50,075 nt of DNA from a virus, in IMG/VR virus record IMGVR_UViG_3300043395_003474, positions 1-50,075 of that record. The stretch is one strand, 5' to 3'. Positions 13,652-21,302 of this stretch are shown here, piece by piece. A model generated the notes under the pieces. That model made no database searches, was not told where the DNA came from, and worked only from the letters and a program-made list of their open reading frames with translations. Both the position numbers and the translations under genes were made by a program. Each line of letters starts with the position of its first letter. The stretch's first letter is position 1.

Positions 13652-14065
13652 ATGATACCTACAGATCCAAAAGAAGCAGCAAATATAGGTAAGCAATGGG
13701 GTGAAGTAATTACTGACTCCGTGTTTGGAATATCAGATGATTTGAGAAAGGTGAAAGCCAAGAATCAAGCTATCAAAGCACGTAATGAAATTGTCAAAAT
13801 AAATAATGAGATTGCTAAGAATAACAATTTACTTCGTCAGCAGGCTATGAGAGAACTTGCTGATGAACAAGAGAGAAAAAGAATGGCTATGATGTCTCCT
13901 GCACAAAAGGAGGCTTATAGAAAGGCAAAAGAAAGAGCGGCATTAGAAGAACGTAATAGACAGATTGATGCAGAAAATACTAAACAAATAATACTTGCAT
14001 CTCTAATTGGTATAGTTGTTCTTTTTGCAATCGGTATGGGTATTTTATTTTATTTGAGACACTGA
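13652..14065 (+). CDS. Coiled-coil protein with C-terminal membrane anchor
   Basis: 137 residues. Residues 30-108 form a long charged coiled coil (ARNEIVKINNEIAKNNNLLR onward). They are followed by a single membrane helix (about 110-134, IILASLIGIVVLFAIGMGIL) and a short basic end. This is a tail-anchored topology with the helix bundle in the cytoplasm. GAGGATATT precedes the ATG, and the next gene starts one base after the stop. The function is unknown. A role at the envelope is likely given the surrounding membrane and secreted proteins. Confidence 0.6.
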   Translation: MIPTDPKEAANIGKQWGEVITDSVFGISDDLRKVKAKNQAIKARNEIVKINNEIAKNNNLLRQQAMRELADEQERKRMAMMSPAQKEAYRKAKERAALEERNRQIDAENTKQIILASLIGIVVLFAIGMGILFYLRH

Positions 14066-14066
14066 T

Positions 14067-14384
14067 ATGGAATTTTTTGTTAAATTATTAGCCGATGTGG
14101 GCTTTCCGATTGCAGCAGCAGGTGCAGCAGGATACTTTGTATTTAAGATGATGCAATTTATCTTAGGTACTGTTATTAAATCTATTAAAGGATTAGAAGC
14201 AATTATTTCTGGTCTAGATGCACGTGTAAGAGTTATTAATAATGAGATTGTGAAAACAGATAAACTTCTGTCTCAGATCATTGATGTTCCAACTGACCCA
14301 GAAATAAGTTCAAGATCTAACGATATGAGAACATTAGTAAGAACGGAAGATGGTGGAGAATCAGAAGACGAACTTCGTAATTGA
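14067..14384 (+). CDS. Small membrane protein, YvrJ-like, paralogue 1
   Basis: 105 residues. The N-terminal membrane segment contains DVGFPIAAAGAAGYFVFKMM. It is followed by a helical region with coiled-coil pattern (LEAIISGLDARVRVINNEIV) and an acidic tail. The protein at 14495-14803 has the same layout and the equivalent GFPIIAAGGMGYFIYFIW motif, so the two are duplicates. The GFPI membrane motif recalls YvrJ-type and holin-like short proteins. Role unproven. Confidence 0.6.
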   Translation: MEFFVKLLADVGFPIAAAGAAGYFVFKMMQFILGTVIKSIKGLEAIISGLDARVRVINNEIVKTDKLLSQIIDVPTDPEISSRSNDMRTLVRTEDGGESEDELRN

Positions 14385-14526
14385 GGTGAGAGTTTCTAAG
14401 ATTAATGACAGACGTTATTATTCTGTTTATGATGCAAGTAAAAGAAGATTATTATTACAAACAAAATTTTTAAAAGAAGTGGAAGTGTTTACAAATGGAT
14501 ATGGACATAGGAGAATTAGTCAATAA
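14350..14526 (+). CDS. 58-residue overlapping basic protein
   Basis: Starts MVENQKTNFVIEVRVSKIND and continues RRYYSVYDASKRRLLLQTKF. The composition and periodicity look like a folded small beta protein. ATG 14350 has GGAAG close upstream. The ORF overlaps the end of 14067-14384 by 35 bases and the start of 14495-14803 by 32, bridging an otherwise empty 110-base gap. Unknown function; support is moderate. Confidence 0.5.
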   Translation: MVENQKTNFVIEVRVSKINDRRYYSVYDASKRRLLLQTKFLKEVEVFTNGYGHRRISQ

Positions 14527-14803
14527 ATATGGCTTTCCTATCATCGCCGCTGGTGGTATGGGGTATTTTATTTACTTTATCTGGATGTGGACGACCACTC
14601 AAGTAAGTCCTGTTATTGCAGATGCAAACAAAACACTTATTGGATTGATTGATAGAGTAAGAAGATTAGACAATGATCTTATTAGACTTAATCAAAAATT
14701 AAAGATGACTGTAGTACTAAAACAAAAAGCAGATTACAGTAAAGCTGATGTTAAAAAAATTGATGAAGAGATGAGTAAATCATCAGTAAAAAGGAGAGAC
14801 TAA
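14495..14803 (+). CDS. Small membrane protein, YvrJ-like, paralogue 2
   Basis: 102 residues. Membrane segment NKYGFPIIAAGGMGYFIYFI, then a coiled-coil stretch (LIGLIDRVRRLDNDLIRLNQ) and a basic C-terminus (KSSVKRRD). Same architecture as 14067-14384. Its stop overlaps the start of the secreted protein gene (TAATG). It probably forms oligomers in the inner membrane. Confidence 0.6.
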   Translation: MDMDIGELVNKYGFPIIAAGGMGYFIYFIWMWTTTQVSPVIADANKTLIGLIDRVRRLDNDLIRLNQKLKMTVVLKQKADYSKADVKKIDEEMSKSSVKRRD

Positions 14804-15192
14804 TGAGAAAATTTATTATTTTAGGAACTCTACTATTTGCATCTACTGCAATTGCTGGCAATATATTACCTCTTACTCCAGGTACTGCAATTAACAATAT
14901 TATGTTTAATAATGTAGTAGCTATGCAGGTTGAAAAATCACATCCTGTTCACAAAGATATTAAAAAAGGTAAACCTACAAATAAATTAGAATCATCAGAT
15001 GAGTTTCCATCTGTAGATGAATACTTTGAAGGATCACTGCCAGAAGTAATTATTGATGATAATCCTGGAGATGGAGAAGGTTCAGGTGGGGATGATGTTG
15101 TAGAAGTAGGTCTCCTGGAACCAAAATGTGCGTGTGTTGGTAATATATTTGTTGACCCTATTCGCCCAGATGATCAAGGTGCTACTGAGTAA
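14803..15192 (+). CDS. Secreted/periplasmic acidic protein
   Basis: 129 residues. A signal peptide is clear (MRKFIILGTLLFASTAIAGN, cleavage after AIA). The mature part is very acidic, with a glycine-rich low-complexity stretch (DDNPGDGEGSGGDDVVEV) and a CACVG cysteine pair near the end. AAAAGGAGAG precedes the start. The gene ends one base before the stop of the converging cyclase gene, with no terminator between. Exported partner of the curli operon is an attractive but unproven idea. Confidence 0.6.
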   Translation: MRKFIILGTLLFASTAIAGNILPLTPGTAINNIMFNNVVAMQVEKSHPVHKDIKKGKPTNKLESSDEFPSVDEYFEGSLPEVIIDDNPGDGEGSGGDDVVEVGLLEPKCACVGNIFVDPIRPDDQGATE

Positions 15193-17223
15193 TTACTTAC
15201 TAGTAGCTCTATAAACACCATCAAAACCTTTCGGTGGTCCATCTTCCATACGCTCGAGCATCATGTCATAATAGTGCTCGAGTTTTCCATTAAATAGCTT
15301 CTTAGATTCTTTAGCATAAGTTCTCGCTCTGCCCCAATCACCCTCATAATAGAATGATAAGAATCTAATATGATTTTTTTCATGACTGTTAGCCCAATCT
15401 GCACTATCAATAATTGTAAAGATCTTCACACCTTCTTTTTTACCTTTAACGGCTATACAATCTAATTCGATAACATTATATGAGCCTTTCACAGCAGCGG
15501 CTGTTGCTGGTCCAAGTATAATATAAACACCGTAGTTCTTAGATTGGCCTTCTAGTCTCGAGGCCAGGTTGACATTATCTCCCAGGCAGGTATAATCAAA
15601 ACGCTGTGTAGAACCCATATTACCAACAACGACACTGCCAGTATTGATACCAAGCCCCATCCCAAACGGTGGTACACCTTCTTTTGCAATCTCATCATTG
15701 AAGTCCTTTAATTTGCCTAACATCTTGACAGCAGCATCGACAGCATGTCTTGCATGATTAGGATCATCAAGAGGTGCATTCCAAAATGCCATCTGAGCAT
15801 CACCAATGTACTTGTCAAGTGTTCCATTTGCTTCTAGGATAGAAGCAGTCATTGCAGTCATATAACGATTCATTATTTTCGTGAGACCTTGGACGTCAGC
15901 GCCATAATGTTCAGAAATTGAAGTGAACCCACGAACGTCAGTAAACATGATTGAAAGCTCACGTGTCTCTCCTCCTAGTTGTAGAAGTTCTGGATTCTTC
16001 TGCAACTTCTCAACCATAGCTGGTGAAAGATAAGTTCCAAATTGCTTCTTTATTTGTAACTTCTGTAGATACTCAGATATCATCTTCTGAGCAACAATCA
16101 TAAAATAAAGTATAGATCCTGCAACTATAATATAAGATGCATCCCACAATTGATTGTAATTAGTAAACAACCAGTATTGTGTATAACCAATAGCACCAAA
16201 CTTTACAATATACCAAGGAATAGTCCACATAACAGGAAATCTTGGAATTGCTAAGATTATAAACAATCCAATCAATGCAAATGCAAGAAGTTCTACTGTA
16301 GGTGCTATTGCAAGACGTTCAGGTGTTGTTCCTGCAAATACAGAAAGCAATGCTTGTGCTTGTACATCATGTGCAAATTTTTCACCATGAGGTGTTGCAA
16401 TTACTGTAGAAACACCAGATGCAGATACACCAATGATTACTAATTTACCTGTTACATCTTCTGCCTTGACGTCTAGGAAGTCTATATGTTTAAAACGAGA
16501 AGAAGGGTCAATCCAGATACGAGCATGAGCATCAGTGTTAACAGTATTAAATTGAGGGATTCTAACCGCTTCAATTCCTGCGTCACCTGTTTTAATTTGG
16601 AAGGATGGATCACCTGTCAACGTCCTAATAATTTCTAGAGGTAATGATGGGTAGAGTTTATCACCAATACTTACTACCATTGGCATACGACGAACAACGC
16701 CGTCTACTTCAGGTGTAGAAGCAATGACACCAACACCTGCGGCCTTATCTGCAAATTGCTTTAACGGAGCAACAGCACCAGGCCAGCTATAAGTATAGGG
16801 GAGAGGGTCAGAACCAATTGCAGAAAATCCCCTTCTTGCTGCATCAGGTTTTTCGGTTTGGTTGGTAGGAACTTGAGCAAGTACGATACCGCCTGTTCCA
16901 ATAGCGTCTGCAAATTCATTGTCATGTCCACTCCTATCGGGTTCAGAAAATAGAATGGGAAACACTATAGTGCCAACTTCATATGATCTTAATTTATCAA
17001 TAATATTGGCAAACTCTTTACGATCAATAGGCCATTGGCCTAACTTTTCAAGAGTCTTATCAGATACATCTACAATTACTATATCTTCATTTGTTGTTAC
17101 TTCTTTACTTCTTAATAAAGTATCAATAGACTTGAGTTCTAATACCTGAGTAAGATACGGATTAGATACTTTGATTGCTATAAGAGCAACTAGAACAAGT
17201 AAAGAAATGAGAAAATTTTTCAT
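15193..17223 (-). CDS. CHASE2-domain class IIIb adenylate cyclase
   Basis: 676 residues. An N-terminal membrane anchor (2-20) is followed by a periplasmic CHASE2 sensor (about 25-305, IVIVDVSDKTLEKLGQWPID). Three membrane helices lie at about 310-378, then a class III cyclase domain (420-600). Catalytic residues are all present: metal-binding D429 and D475, adenine-selecting K471 and T545, transition-state N552 and R556 (NVNLASRLE). Thr at the 545 position is the class IIIb signature and indicates cAMP, not cGMP. A C-terminal extension of about 75 residues follows. Last gene of the curli operon, with an ATGA overlap to 17220-17561. It should let the phage raise host cAMP in response to an envelope signal. 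Confidence 0.93.
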   Translation of the reverse strand: MKNFLISLLVLVALIAIKVSNPYLTQVLELKSIDTLLRSKEVTTNEDIVIVDVSDKTLEKLGQWPIDRKEFANIIDKLRSYEVGTIVFPILFSEPDRSGHDNEFADAIGTGGIVLAQVPTNQTEKPDAARRGFSAIGSDPLPYTYSWPGAVAPLKQFADKAAGVGVIASTPEVDGVVRRMPMVVSIGDKLYPSLPLEIIRTLTGDPSFQIKTGDAGIEAVRIPQFNTVNTDAHARIWIDPSSRFKHIDFLDVKAEDVTGKLVIIGVSASGVSTVIATPHGEKFAHDVQAQALLSVFAGTTPERLAIAPTVELLAFALIGLFIILAIPRFPVMWTIPWYIVKFGAIGYTQYWLFTNYNQLWDASYIIVAGSILYFMIVAQKMISEYLQKLQIKKQFGTYLSPAMVEKLQKNPELLQLGGETRELSIMFTDVRGFTSISEHYGADVQGLTKIMNRYMTAMTASILEANGTLDKYIGDAQMAFWNAPLDDPNHARHAVDAAVKMLGKLKDFNDEIAKEGVPPFGMGLGINTGSVVVGNMGSTQRFDYTCLGDNVNLASRLEGQSKNYGVYIILGPATAAAVKGSYNVIELDCIAVKGKKEGVKIFTIIDSADWANSHEKNHIRFLSFYYEGDWGRARTYAKESKKLFNGKLEHYYDMMLERMEDGPPKGFDGVYRATSK

Positions 17224-17561
17224 TGTATTTGGTTCACTATCAATGGAGAAGGGTTACAAGATGATATACCGCAATATTGTTGAATACTAAATGACTGACT
17301 TATAGCACTATTTTGAGTCACTGAAATGTTGTAGTTATTAAAATTACCATAGAGCTCTATATTAGCACTATGGTCTCCACCACCTTCCTGATCAAAAGTA
17401 ACACTGCTGTTATTTAGGTTAGTTGCAGAGAAATTGATTGAGGGATCACCTATTTGTGTAGTTGTTATTGTATTATAACTACCAGTTAAATTTAAGATAT
17501 TACTTCCTGCATAACAAGGTGTAGCAATTAATAGTAATACAAGACTAATTATTTTTTCCAT
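17220..17561 (-). CDS. Secreted curlin-like protein 2
   Basis: 113 residues from ATG 17561, which begins a clean signal peptide (MEKIISLVLLLIATPCYAGS) with GGAAG upstream. The mature part is N/S/T/Q-rich with beta-strand repeats of curlin style: ITTTQIGD, VTFDQEGGGDHSANIELYG, NYNISVTQ. It resembles the C-terminal repeats of the larger curlin at 19322-19996 (VNIDQGGGVDSS). Two C-terminal Cys (QQYCGISSC) could form a disulphide. Probably a minor amyloid subunit or nucleator (CsgB-like role), which is inference. Confidence 0.7.
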   Translation of the reverse strand: MEKIISLVLLLIATPCYAGSNILNLTGSYNTITTTQIGDPSINFSATNLNNSSVTFDQEGGGDHSANIELYGNFNNYNISVTQNSAISQSFSIQQYCGISSCNPSPLIVNQIQ

Positions 17562-18280
17562 AGGATTACTTCCATAGTTCCGTCCATATGCTCGACAATC
17601 GCTGAGCAAGTTTCGACCCAATCCCCACAATTAAGATACGTAACTCCCATAATATCTCGTCTATTAGGATGATGAATATGCCCACAAACAATACCATCAC
17701 ACCCAACAGATTTTGCATAATTGCAGAGAGTGTTTTCATAATCACCTATAAAATTTACTGCTTTCTTGACTTTATATTTAAGCCAAGAACTAATAGACCA
17801 CGGCTTAAATTTTAGTTTATTTCTTATTCTATTAATAAAAACATTTATCACTATGGATACATCATATGCCCATGATCCAAAATGTGATAACCATTTTGCA
17901 TGTTCTATAACTACATCAAATTGATCACCGTGTATAACAAGATACTTCTTACCATCTACTCCTATATGATAATCTTTATCTATTAATTTTATATTACCAA
18001 ATTCGTGATCACCAAAACTCCTTAAAAATTCATCATGATTACCGGGTATATAAATTACTTCAGTGCCCTTACGAGCTATTCTCATCAACTTCTGAATAAC
18101 ATCATTATGAGTTTGTGGCCAATAAAAAGATTTATATAAAGCCCACCCATCAATAATATCACCAACCAAATATAACTTTTCACACTCAAATGTTTTAATA
18201 AATTCTAAAACTTGATCAGCTTGACTCATCTTTGTGCCAAGATGAATATCTGATATAAAAACTGTTTTATATTTTATCAT
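17549..18280 (-). CDS. LpxH-like metallophosphoesterase (UDP-2,3-diacylglucosamine diphosphatase family)
   Basis: 243 residues. All calcineurin-type metal motifs are visible: SDIHLG (D11, H13), GDIIDGW (D41), GNHDE (N81, H82), VIHGDQFD (H117), CGHIHHP. The order and the HGDQFD motif match COG2908/LpxH-like enzymes, which act on lipid A precursors or related UDP-sugar lipids at the inner membrane. It overlaps the second curlin gene by 13 bases and the FecR gene by four, so it belongs to the curli operon. Whether it edits lipid A during infection or has another phosphodiester substrate is unknown. Confidence 0.8.
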   Translation of the reverse strand: MIKYKTVFISDIHLGTKMSQADQVLEFIKTFECEKLYLVGDIIDGWALYKSFYWPQTHNDVIQKLMRIARKGTEVIYIPGNHDEFLRSFGDHEFGNIKLIDKDYHIGVDGKKYLVIHGDQFDVVIEHAKWLSHFGSWAYDVSIVINVFINRIRNKLKFKPWSISSWLKYKVKKAVNFIGDYENTLCNYAKSVGCDGIVCGHIHHPNRRDIMGVTYLNCGDWVETCSAIVEHMDGTMEVILWKK

Positions 18281-19407
18281 AGTGATTGCTTTATTGTAAT
18301 TGAGGTTGATCCTGCATTATTAACTACTTGTTTAATAGATATTTGATCTTGTGTTAAGTTGTATGTAACTGTATGTGTATCCTGAACGTTTAATTCTGCA
18401 TAATGATTAGGATCTTCTCTATACAAAACTAAATTATTAACATCATCAACAAAAAATTTAAGTCCAGCTGCTTTATTATACTTATTATAGTTTGGAAGCA
18501 TAGAATTAAATTCTTCTAACTCACTCTGTAAAAATTGAGAACTTTGTGCATCTAATACATTAAGCATAAAATCTTGATCTAAAAAGTTTATATCTAATCT
18601 ACTATTAATGAGATAATCTTTATTTAATTCATCATACTTAAGAAAGTCTACATTTAGGAAATCTTGATCCAAGAAGTTCTTTGTAATAGTTACTTCTTCA
18701 TCCTTCTTTTTCAATTCTCTCGGCGGTGTTACAATTAATAAATTGTTGATTTGATTCTCACTCAATTCTAATATCACAGGTTTAGTTGGTAGTTTACCTC
18801 TTGTATCAACTGCAGTAGCCTGAAAAGGTTTAGTTAACCAAACCTCACCTGCATCTGTCATAACAACTATTTGTCCTGTGATGCAATCTTTTTCAATGTC
18901 TCTGAAGCCGACAGGGCAAGAAGGTAAAAGAATAATAGTACTGCGACCAATCTCGTCAACAGTTGATGTAAAATCGGTACCTCTGACACCAATTGTAGCA
19001 GACGGTGTCTCAACTTTAACTTGTTGTGGATCATTCTTTGCAATCTGTCCTGATGTATATTTTACTGTGCCTAATGCAATCTTAACAGCAAGTTTACCTG
19101 CACCTTTGTTTGGATCGTAAACAAAATTATCTATTACGAGCTTACTTTGCTCGGTAATATGAACTTGTGTTTGATCCTCAAAGGTTATACCTGCCTTTGC
19201 ATTAGCAGTAGTGACAGTATCATCCATCTCTACCTTTGCGCTAAGCTCGGCAGGTATTACCTCCTTGTTTCTTTTTATTTCAGTAGGACCAGACTGTTCT
19301 GTTACTGTACCAACGGCAGCATTAGTAATTGCTGTTGATGTGCATAGTATTACCAGAGCCAGTAATAGTCGCTGTAACGCTGCTATCAACTCCACCACCT
19401 TGATCAA
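18277..19407 (-). CDS. FecR-domain secreted protein
   Basis: 376 residues as drawn from a TTG start. The true start is uncertain because the first 86 bases overlap the curlin gene. Signal peptide ends near residue 30 (AITNA). The FecR domain spans about 55-150 with the hallmark PSATIGVRGTDF (135-146). Residues 244-290 contain repeated F-L-D-Q-D-F-L units. FecR-domain proteins lie beside CHASE2 cyclases in many bacterial genomes, which fits a periplasmic partner for the sensor of 15193-17223. In curli context it could gate or sense subunit export. Two Cys pairs lie at 164-175. Confidence 0.82.
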   Translation of the reverse strand: MIKVVELIAALQRLLLALVILCTSTAITNAAVGTVTEQSGPTEIKRNKEVIPAELSAKVEMDDTVTTANAKAGITFEDQTQVHITEQSKLVIDNFVYDPNKGAGKLAVKIALGTVKYTSGQIAKNDPQQVKVETPSATIGVRGTDFTSTVDEIGRSTIILLPSCPVGFRDIEKDCITGQIVVMTDAGEVWLTKPFQATAVDTRGKLPTKPVILELSENQINNLLIVTPPRELKKKDEEVTITKNFLDQDFLNVDFLKYDELNKDYLINSRLDINFLDQDFMLNVLDAQSSQFLQSELEEFNSMLPNYNKYNKAAGLKFFVDDVNNLVLYREDPNHYAELNVQDTHTVTYNLTQDQISIKQVVNNAGSTSITIKQSL

Positions 19408-19996
19408 TGTTGACTGTATTTGTTGCGCCCATAATTGTTAATGAAGCACTATGCCCGTTCATACCAGCAGCCCCAGTTTGTCTAATCTGAACAGTATTAC
19501 CATTTCCACCTGAAATATCAACTGCTGATTGTGCACCTGATATAGCAGTAGAGTCGTTATTAATAGTTACTGTGTTGTTATCTGAATTTATATCAATTGT
19601 AGATGTACTAGCTTGTGTATCAAAGTTACGGTTAATAATATTAGAATTACCGTTAACTACATCAGTCATAGTAATAGAAGAACAAGTAACACAAAGCAAG
19701 CTCAACTGGTTATAATTACCAGTAAAAGTATGAGATAATGTGTTACCGTTACCGTCTACAGAGTAGGCGGCTGTATTGTTATTTCCTATTTGATCTATCG
19801 TAATAGCGTTTGAATTGCCATTTATTATCGCGTGATTTGTTGTGTCACCAATGCTGTTGCCTAGACCGGTTTGTGTTAAGTCAATGGTAGAACTACTACC
19901 GATCTGATCAACAATAATTAAATTACTTGCAGCATTTGCATATTGAAACATAACCAAGAATGACAAAGCAGTTGCCAATCTTGCTAATAGTTTCAT
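19322..19996 (-). CDS. Curlin-repeat amyloid protein (CsgA/CsgB-like)
   Basis: 224 residues. Signal peptide MKLLARLATALSFLVMFQYA-NA. The mature protein is a series of curlin-type beta repeats with Q/G/N spacing: IIVDQIGSSSTIDLTQTGLG, ITIDQIGNNNTA, VDGNGNTLSH, VQIRQTGAAGMNGHSASLTI, VNIDQGGGVDSS. The S..Q.G..N..+..Q pattern is that of CsgA/CsgB, which polymerise into extracellular amyloid. The middle contains a CVTCSS Cys pair, unusual for curlin. Directly follows CsgG (two bases). The major fibre subunit is the simplest reading. Confidence 0.88.
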   Translation of the reverse strand: MKLLARLATALSFLVMFQYANAASNLIIVDQIGSSSTIDLTQTGLGNSIGDTTNHAIINGNSNAITIDQIGNNNTAAYSVDGNGNTLSHTFTGNYNQLSLLCVTCSSITMTDVVNGNSNIINRNFDTQASTSTIDINSDNNTVTINNDSTAISGAQSAVDISGGNGNTVQIRQTGAAGMNGHSASLTIMGATNTVNIDQGGGVDSSVTATITGSGNTMHINSNY

Positions 19997-19998
19997 TT

Positions 19999-20799
19999 TT
20001 ACCTCTCTTCTGGTTTATACTTCCATAAATTTTTTCTAATCCCTTCACGTACCATCTGCACTACAGCTTCTTCAATAGCAATACGAACCGCATATGTTGT
20101 AGGTTCATTAATATTGTTACCTGCCTCAAACTCAACTGTAGTAGTATTCTGGTCTACAAACTTTAACAAATTTCCATTAGTACCTGTGCTAAGAATAGTC
20201 TTAGATACTCCTGTTGATAATAATATCTCACCTGTATTAATGGAAACTAATCTCAATACAACGGTCACTTCATCTTTACGGTATTGTTGTGATGCACCTA
20301 TTCCTAATAAACGTGCACCAGCCCCTCCAGATGAAACATTACTATCATATCCTACCACTCCACCCTCAATCATAATACCTGCAACGATTAGAGGCTGTAG
20401 TGGTTTTGCTTCTTTACCTTCGTATACTTCTCTTTGACTTTTTATAAGTTGTCTCTCTTTAACTAGATTATCTAAGTTGACTCTCTCAACAACTTTAAAC
20501 CAAGTCCCACCTCCAGCATCTTGCAATGCCTTAATCATGAATACTTCTGAACCTTGTGATACTGCTGTGCTGAGATCAGCAAAGCGATCATTAGGTTTTC
20601 TTTGTCCTGTCAAATCACCAAACTTGTAAACAGCAACTGGTATCTGATCACCTGCTGGTGGTATTAAATTAACTAAATCGTTTTGTCTTTTCTTATAAAT
20701 TGGTGTTGGTTGTTCTGTTTTTAATTCGTCTCTATAATCTTTAGGAACAGAATTACACCCTACTAATAAAAGAGATGCTAAAATTATAATGTATTTCAT
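19999..20799 (-). CDS. csgG: CsgG curli secretion channel lipoprotein
   Basis: 266 residues. Lipoprotein signal with lipobox LLVGC (Cys 15). Conserved CsgG segments follow: QIPVAVYKFGDLTGQRKP, ADLSTAVSQGSEVFMIKAL, WFKVVERVNLDNLVKERQLI, IMIEGGVVGYDSNVSSGGAG with ARLLGIGA, INTGEILLSTGVSKTI, and a C-terminal AIEEAVVQMVREGIRKNLW. The family forms a nonameric outer-membrane pore that exports unfolded curlin. The constriction loop differs from E. coli (RFADLSTAV in place of YPASNFSTAV). Length is close to E. coli CsgG (277). It overlaps csgF by four bases. Confidence 0.95.
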   Translation of the reverse strand: MKYIIILASLLLVGCNSVPKDYRDELKTEQPTPIYKKRQNDLVNLIPPAGDQIPVAVYKFGDLTGQRKPNDRFADLSTAVSQGSEVFMIKALQDAGGGTWFKVVERVNLDNLVKERQLIKSQREVYEGKEAKPLQPLIVAGIMIEGGVVGYDSNVSSGGAGARLLGIGASQQYRKDEVTVVLRLVSINTGEILLSTGVSKTILSTGTNGNLLKFVDQNTTTVEFEAGNNINEPTTYAVRIAIEEAVVQMVREGIRKNLWKYKPEER

Positions 20800-21233
20800 A
20801 TTGCAAGACTTCCCAAAGGAACAGTTATATCTGTTGTCAATCCACCTGAATCAGTTATTATTAAATGAATACCGTCTGCAGTAGATTCCCAGAATATATT
20901 TGAACCAGCAACATCAAAAGTACCAGTTGTCAACCCTTGGTCTGAAAATAACTGCTCAGCAACCTTTTGAGATATAGTAGCGTATATTCTACTTTCTAAG
21001 TTATTAAGAAACTTAGCTAGATTAGTATTTTTAGCATCTGCCGCAGCTTTTGCTTCTGCAGCTTTTTTATCTTCATAAATCTTCATCTTACGAGTATACT
21101 CTTGGTTCTCAATTGTAAGAACATGAGAAGACCATCCTTCACCCGAAAACGAAGGATTATTGAATTTAAATACCATCTCCGAAGCTGAGGCAGATGTTAT
21201 CATTAAAAAACATGCAAAAATATATCTAACCAT
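20796..21233 (-). CDS. csgF: CsgF curli assembly factor
   Basis: 145 residues. Signal peptide MVRYIFACFLMITSASA, then the CsgF N-terminal pore-binding motif SEMVFKFNNPSFSGEGWSSH (E. coli GTMTFQFRNPNFGGNP). A helical linker with an Ala/Lys-rich stretch follows. The C-terminal beta domain shows IHLIITDSGGLTTDITVPLG, matching the family's LNVTDRKTGQTSTIQV part. CsgF docks in CsgG and couples secretion to nucleation at the surface. First gene of the operon, with GGAGG five bases before the ATG and a TATAAATA box immediately upstream. Confidence 0.9.
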   Translation of the reverse strand: MVRYIFACFLMITSASASEMVFKFNNPSFSGEGWSSHVLTIENQEYTRKMKIYEDKKAAEAKAAADAKNTNLAKFLNNLESRIYATISQKVAEQLFSDQGLTTGTFDVAGSNIFWESTADGIHLIITDSGGLTTDITVPLGSLAI

Positions 21234-21238
21234 AAATA
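21231..21238 (+). promoter_or_regulatory. Late-type box CATAAATA for the EF-hand operon
   Basis: Plus-strand CATAAATA lies 64 bases before the ATG at 21303 and overlaps the csgF start codon on the other strand. It would form a divergent pair with the box at 21248-21255. Tentative. Confidence 0.4.
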
Positions 21239-21247
21239 CCTCCGTAA

Positions 21248-21255
21248 TATTTATA
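21248..21255 (-). promoter_or_regulatory. Exact T4 late box TATAAATA before the curli operon
   Basis: Minus-strand TATAAATA lies 14 bases upstream of the csgF ATG at 21233. The start point would fall near GGAGG, giving a very short leader. If functional, curli export is a late function dependent on gp55. Confidence 0.6.
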
Positions 21256-21302
21256 ATTTTTAATGTGAAAATTTGATGAATTTAATTGATGGAGATATTA
21301 TA

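Noticed and set aside
17562-17630. Longer start (MWGLGRNLLSD) for the second curlin-like protein
   Set aside because: The extra 23 residues mirror the overlapping phosphoesterase gene; the internal Met begins a clean signal peptide with a ribosome site.
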